Shown here: positions 61,386 to 64,000 of the stretch, in pieces
How the letters are laid out: every line of letters starts with the position of its first letter
Position numbering within the stretch: the first letter of the stretch is position 1
Origin: Protonemura montana
Lineage: Eukaryota > Arthropoda > Insecta > Plecoptera > Nemouridae
NCBI GenBank assembly: GCA_947568835.1
Contig: OX387604.1
Coordinates: forward strand, 20,179,076-20,243,075
Length of the DNA stretch: 64,000 bases
Direction of reading: 5' to 3'
Translations under genes and position numbers: made by a program
Notes under the pieces: model-generated
Seen by the model: only the letters and a program-made list of their open reading frames with translations
What the model was told of the DNA's origin: nothing
The model's database searches: none

Positions 61386-62075
61386 GCCGGAATTCGATAG
61401 TGGACCTTGCCGCACGGCAATCGAATAACATTATCGCAGGACCACGAGAGCAGATGAGCATTCGGTAAGTTTAATGTAAATATAAATTGCTAATCTATGC
61501 AGAAGAGAAGCATGTTGGTAATGAGGAAAGATATTGGTTACTTCGAGCGAGAATAATATCGTTAGACGTTTAGTTAGTTAATTTCCCGCACTGATGAATG
61601 GTGGAGTGATAGCTATGTGAAAAGCGCTGTGCTTCGTGCCGCAGAGTTGTTGCGTTCGGTTGTTGGCATAGCTGCTTTTTTGTATCTTACCATCGAACTA
61701 AAGAACACTTGACCAAATATTTAAAATTATTATAAGTCCAGAGTGTAGTGCCAATATCCGCCAACAGGTACAGGGCAGTTTTTGTGGTTGCGGAGTGGAT
61801 CCAGCAAGATTTGTTTACTGGCTTGGTAGATCCAGGAGCGTTTTCATCCTGCCATTAGTTCATTTTTAGCCACACTATTGCATTCCATGTCTGCCATACC
61901 AAATGTAGTTTTTACTAATTTAAAATAAGAAACAAAAATGGCACGAACTGGGTATTAAGAGAAAAACCAATTAACAGTAATCGATGAACAAAGTCGTAGT
62001 AGGAAGCACGCATTTGCCAGTTAAGTTCTCAGAATTCTTATAATTTTAATTATTTTCAGCTTGCAACGACAGTGA
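61386..62075 (+). CDS. Doubtful 3' terminal exon pair
   Basis: An open stretch ending NSIVDLAARQSNNIIAGPRE... meets a strong donor, CATTCG|GTAAGT at 61464-61465. An acceptor TTATTTTCAG near 62060 would continue it for a few codons to TGA. The stretch is more GC-rich than its neighbours. No upstream partner exon or family was found; it may be the tail of an unseen gene or chance. Confidence 0.15.
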
Positions 62076-63308
62076 GAGCCCGAAATTGCAGAAGGCTCCG
62101 TGACCACCAGAAGATATGGTATAGGTATAACAGCCGATTTATTTTTTTCTCGTCGAATCTAAATTTTTACCAGATCAGTTGGCTGAATTCCTTTTCGTGC
62201 GTGCGGGAGGGAAATTCGCAATTGACAAAACGTGCCTAAAAGGAAATATTTATAAGAATTATAAAAATAACGAAACAATAGATCACAAGTGACTTGCAAA
62301 TTTTTTAAATCAAAACTAGAATTTTTTCACAAGTTTGCAAATGTTTAAAATCCATGAGGCGGCGACGGGAATAACGTTTTATTAGTACAGTGCTTTTATT
62401 ATCGACTAATGACTTCTCAAGTATTATTCCAACGAACAGTTTGATCAATTAATAAGTATGTAGATGTTTTCGAGTGGAATTTAGCGATGTGGTAGGTAAC
62501 GATTAGTTGCCTATTGATATCAATATTATAAAAGTAACTACTTTTTGGAGCTAGAAATACTAACGTATTATTACCTATACTGCGACTGGGGATTTCACAG
62601 CTACTTAGGGGTTTCAAATAAGCAAAGAGGCAGCTTTTTGCAACACACGAATGCGGAAAATTGTCTAGGGCAATAAAAAGAATAAAATTAAATGTGCCGT
62701 GTTATCGAACATACCTTCACAATTCCAGAATCGTACTTCTTGATCCTGATCCTGTGAAAAATTGTCCATCGTACATAGATGTTCTAGGTGTTGAAATGAT
62801 TGAAGTTGTCCTGCAGGTGATCTGAAAAAGTTAGCCGATCTTTAGGCGGTCTCTTGCTTGGTCAATTGCTCCATTAAACGTACTTTTCACTGTAGTCGCT
62901 CCTTCGAACTTTGGTACAACGTCAAAAGTGTTATTTAATTTTGCTGATGATCTAAGCTGATTTCAGTGCTCTAGGAAAAAATCCAACGCTGTAAGTAACA
63001 AGAATATTGTTTTCGTTGTGTATCATGATTACACAATATCTAAGTAGCACAACGAGTTTGGAGGTACAAACAACCCTTTCGGCCACAGTTTGGTCGATGC
63101 TTCAAAAATCGAGAAAAAACGTAAGGCACGACTTTTTTTAATATTTCAAACGAAATTCTAAATGACGACTTTCACCCTCGAAGGATATCAATGGGGGTAG
63201 AATTACAAGGGGAGTTGAATGCACACCCTTGTTATTATCTGCGATTATTACTTACAACGTTTTTCTTGATTTTTTCCGAGTTCCCAACGCCTGAGTTGTA
63301 GACACGAC

Positions 63309-63633
63309 ATGAGTGCACACGTGTACGATGGGTGGCCTACCCAACTGGTTTTACAGGTAAATATTACCACAGATTGGAATTTATTTATTTACACCTTGTT
63401 TTGTTTTGCTTCCTACGATAGGTAAAATAAAATATAATTAGGTAATTTACATAATTATTAATGTTTGTATTAAGTTATTCTCAGACCAGTTCTTTGACCC
63501 GTCGATTTGCCCGCCTAGCTTTGCCTGCACGGGACGTTGACTTGAATATGGTCGTGATACGAGTGGTCGTGCGGGAAAAAGGTCCAGAATTAAACGAGTC
63601 AACAGAAACCAACTTCAAATCCACATTTCAGTG
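63309..63633 (+). CDS. Candidate small two-exon ORF
   Basis: ATG at 63309 opens 16 codons (MSAHVYDGWPTQLVLQ) ending exactly at CAG|GTAAAT. After a 128-base intron ending TATTCTCAG, a second exon from 63485 continues in the same phase for 49 codons (…FARLALPARDVDLNMVVIRV…) to TGA near 63633. The product would be about 65 residues, with no signal peptide or known motif. Phase agreement and splice strength are the only support. Confidence 0.22.
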
Positions 63634-64000
63634 AATCTACATTTCAGATCCTTTTTGGGCGTATGATTAAGCTGGAAAGCAGAATTTTTCCTAGAGATCT
63701 GCTAACTGATAACTGATCATGTAAGTTTGCTTAAGACAAATCAGAGTCTCTCAACGCGTCAATGGAACGCAGAAGAATATTAATCTTGAAGGGTTAATAA
63801 AAATACCGACCGACTCCATTTCCTATGTAGCTAAGCCACAAGGTAAACATGACGGTGCAATCTTTCTGGTTTGTAGCCATGGACAGCGGTCAATGCTTGT
63901 GACGATTCGAGGATGGCTCATACGCAATTTTACTCCCAATGTGTTTTGATTTAGTCAAGATCGCTCACATCCAACAAATGCTAACATAGTTAAAATTAAT

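Larger units (their letters stand above)
59326..64000. other. Intergenic region to window end
   Basis: About 4.7 kb. AATAAA at 59903-59908 and 59973-59978 may end the secreted-protein transcript. It also holds a 19-base G tract (59506-59524), a 5S-like head (61138-61225) and two weak exon candidates (61386-62075 and 63309-63633). Nothing else was recognised. Confidence 0.5.

Noticed and set aside
1..64000. tRNA genes
   Set aside because: Scanning for GGTTCGAATC-type T arms and matching acceptor stems gave no convincing cloverleaf on either strand.

Overview
This is a piece of an animal nuclear genome, AT-rich and intron-rich, most likely from a non-vertebrate (probably marine) bilaterian. 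The reasons are GT-AG introns of 100 bases to 3 kb, metazoan families (EEA1, SLC4A11, Shisa, adhesion GPCR), a SINE family with a 5S-rRNA-like head, and many long G or C homopolymer tracts. The species cannot be named from the sequence alone. All gene models were built by eye from conserved protein segments, splice consensus and reading-phase continuity. In each multi-exon model the joined exons keep one frame to a stop codon.

Layout. 1-10981 (+): an EEA1-like endosomal tether, missing only its extreme N-terminus. 10982-16250: intergenic, with a foldback hairpin and one doubtful small minus-strand gene. 16251-27730 (+): a complete 16-exon SLC4A11-like transporter (812 aa) with one GC-AG intron; its introns hold a 5S-headed SINE pair, a further SINE, a dead LINE fragment, a 49-base G tract and an antisense open exon. 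27731-30127: a convergent gap carrying a 76-bp tandem array in which every good unit contains AATAAA. 30128-32744 (-): a five-exon mucin-like type I membrane protein with a SEA-like domain. 34060-37170 (+): a Shisa-like protein. 37897-38580 (-): a single-exon type I membrane protein with EB-like cysteine modules. 38581-46743: about 8 kb with no firm gene, containing another SINE. 46744-54658 (+): an adhesion GPCR with two cadherin repeats, FN3, EGF repeats, GAIN/GPS, seven helices and a long tail; one intron is filled by a 1.4-kb satellite of a 15-bp unit that contains TGACGTGG. 58072-59325 (+): a small secreted 10-cysteine protein. 59326-64000: intergenic, with two weak small exon candidates.

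There is no operon-like logic. The notable neighbourhood is 30-39 kb, where three single-pass membrane proteins with extracellular modules lie together in alternating orientation; the two outer ones share a similar cysteine module. The strongest leads are the unusual receptor architecture, its GPS that has lost two of four cysteines, the bZIP-site-like intronic satellite, the polyadenylation-signal array and the inverted 5S-like repeats.
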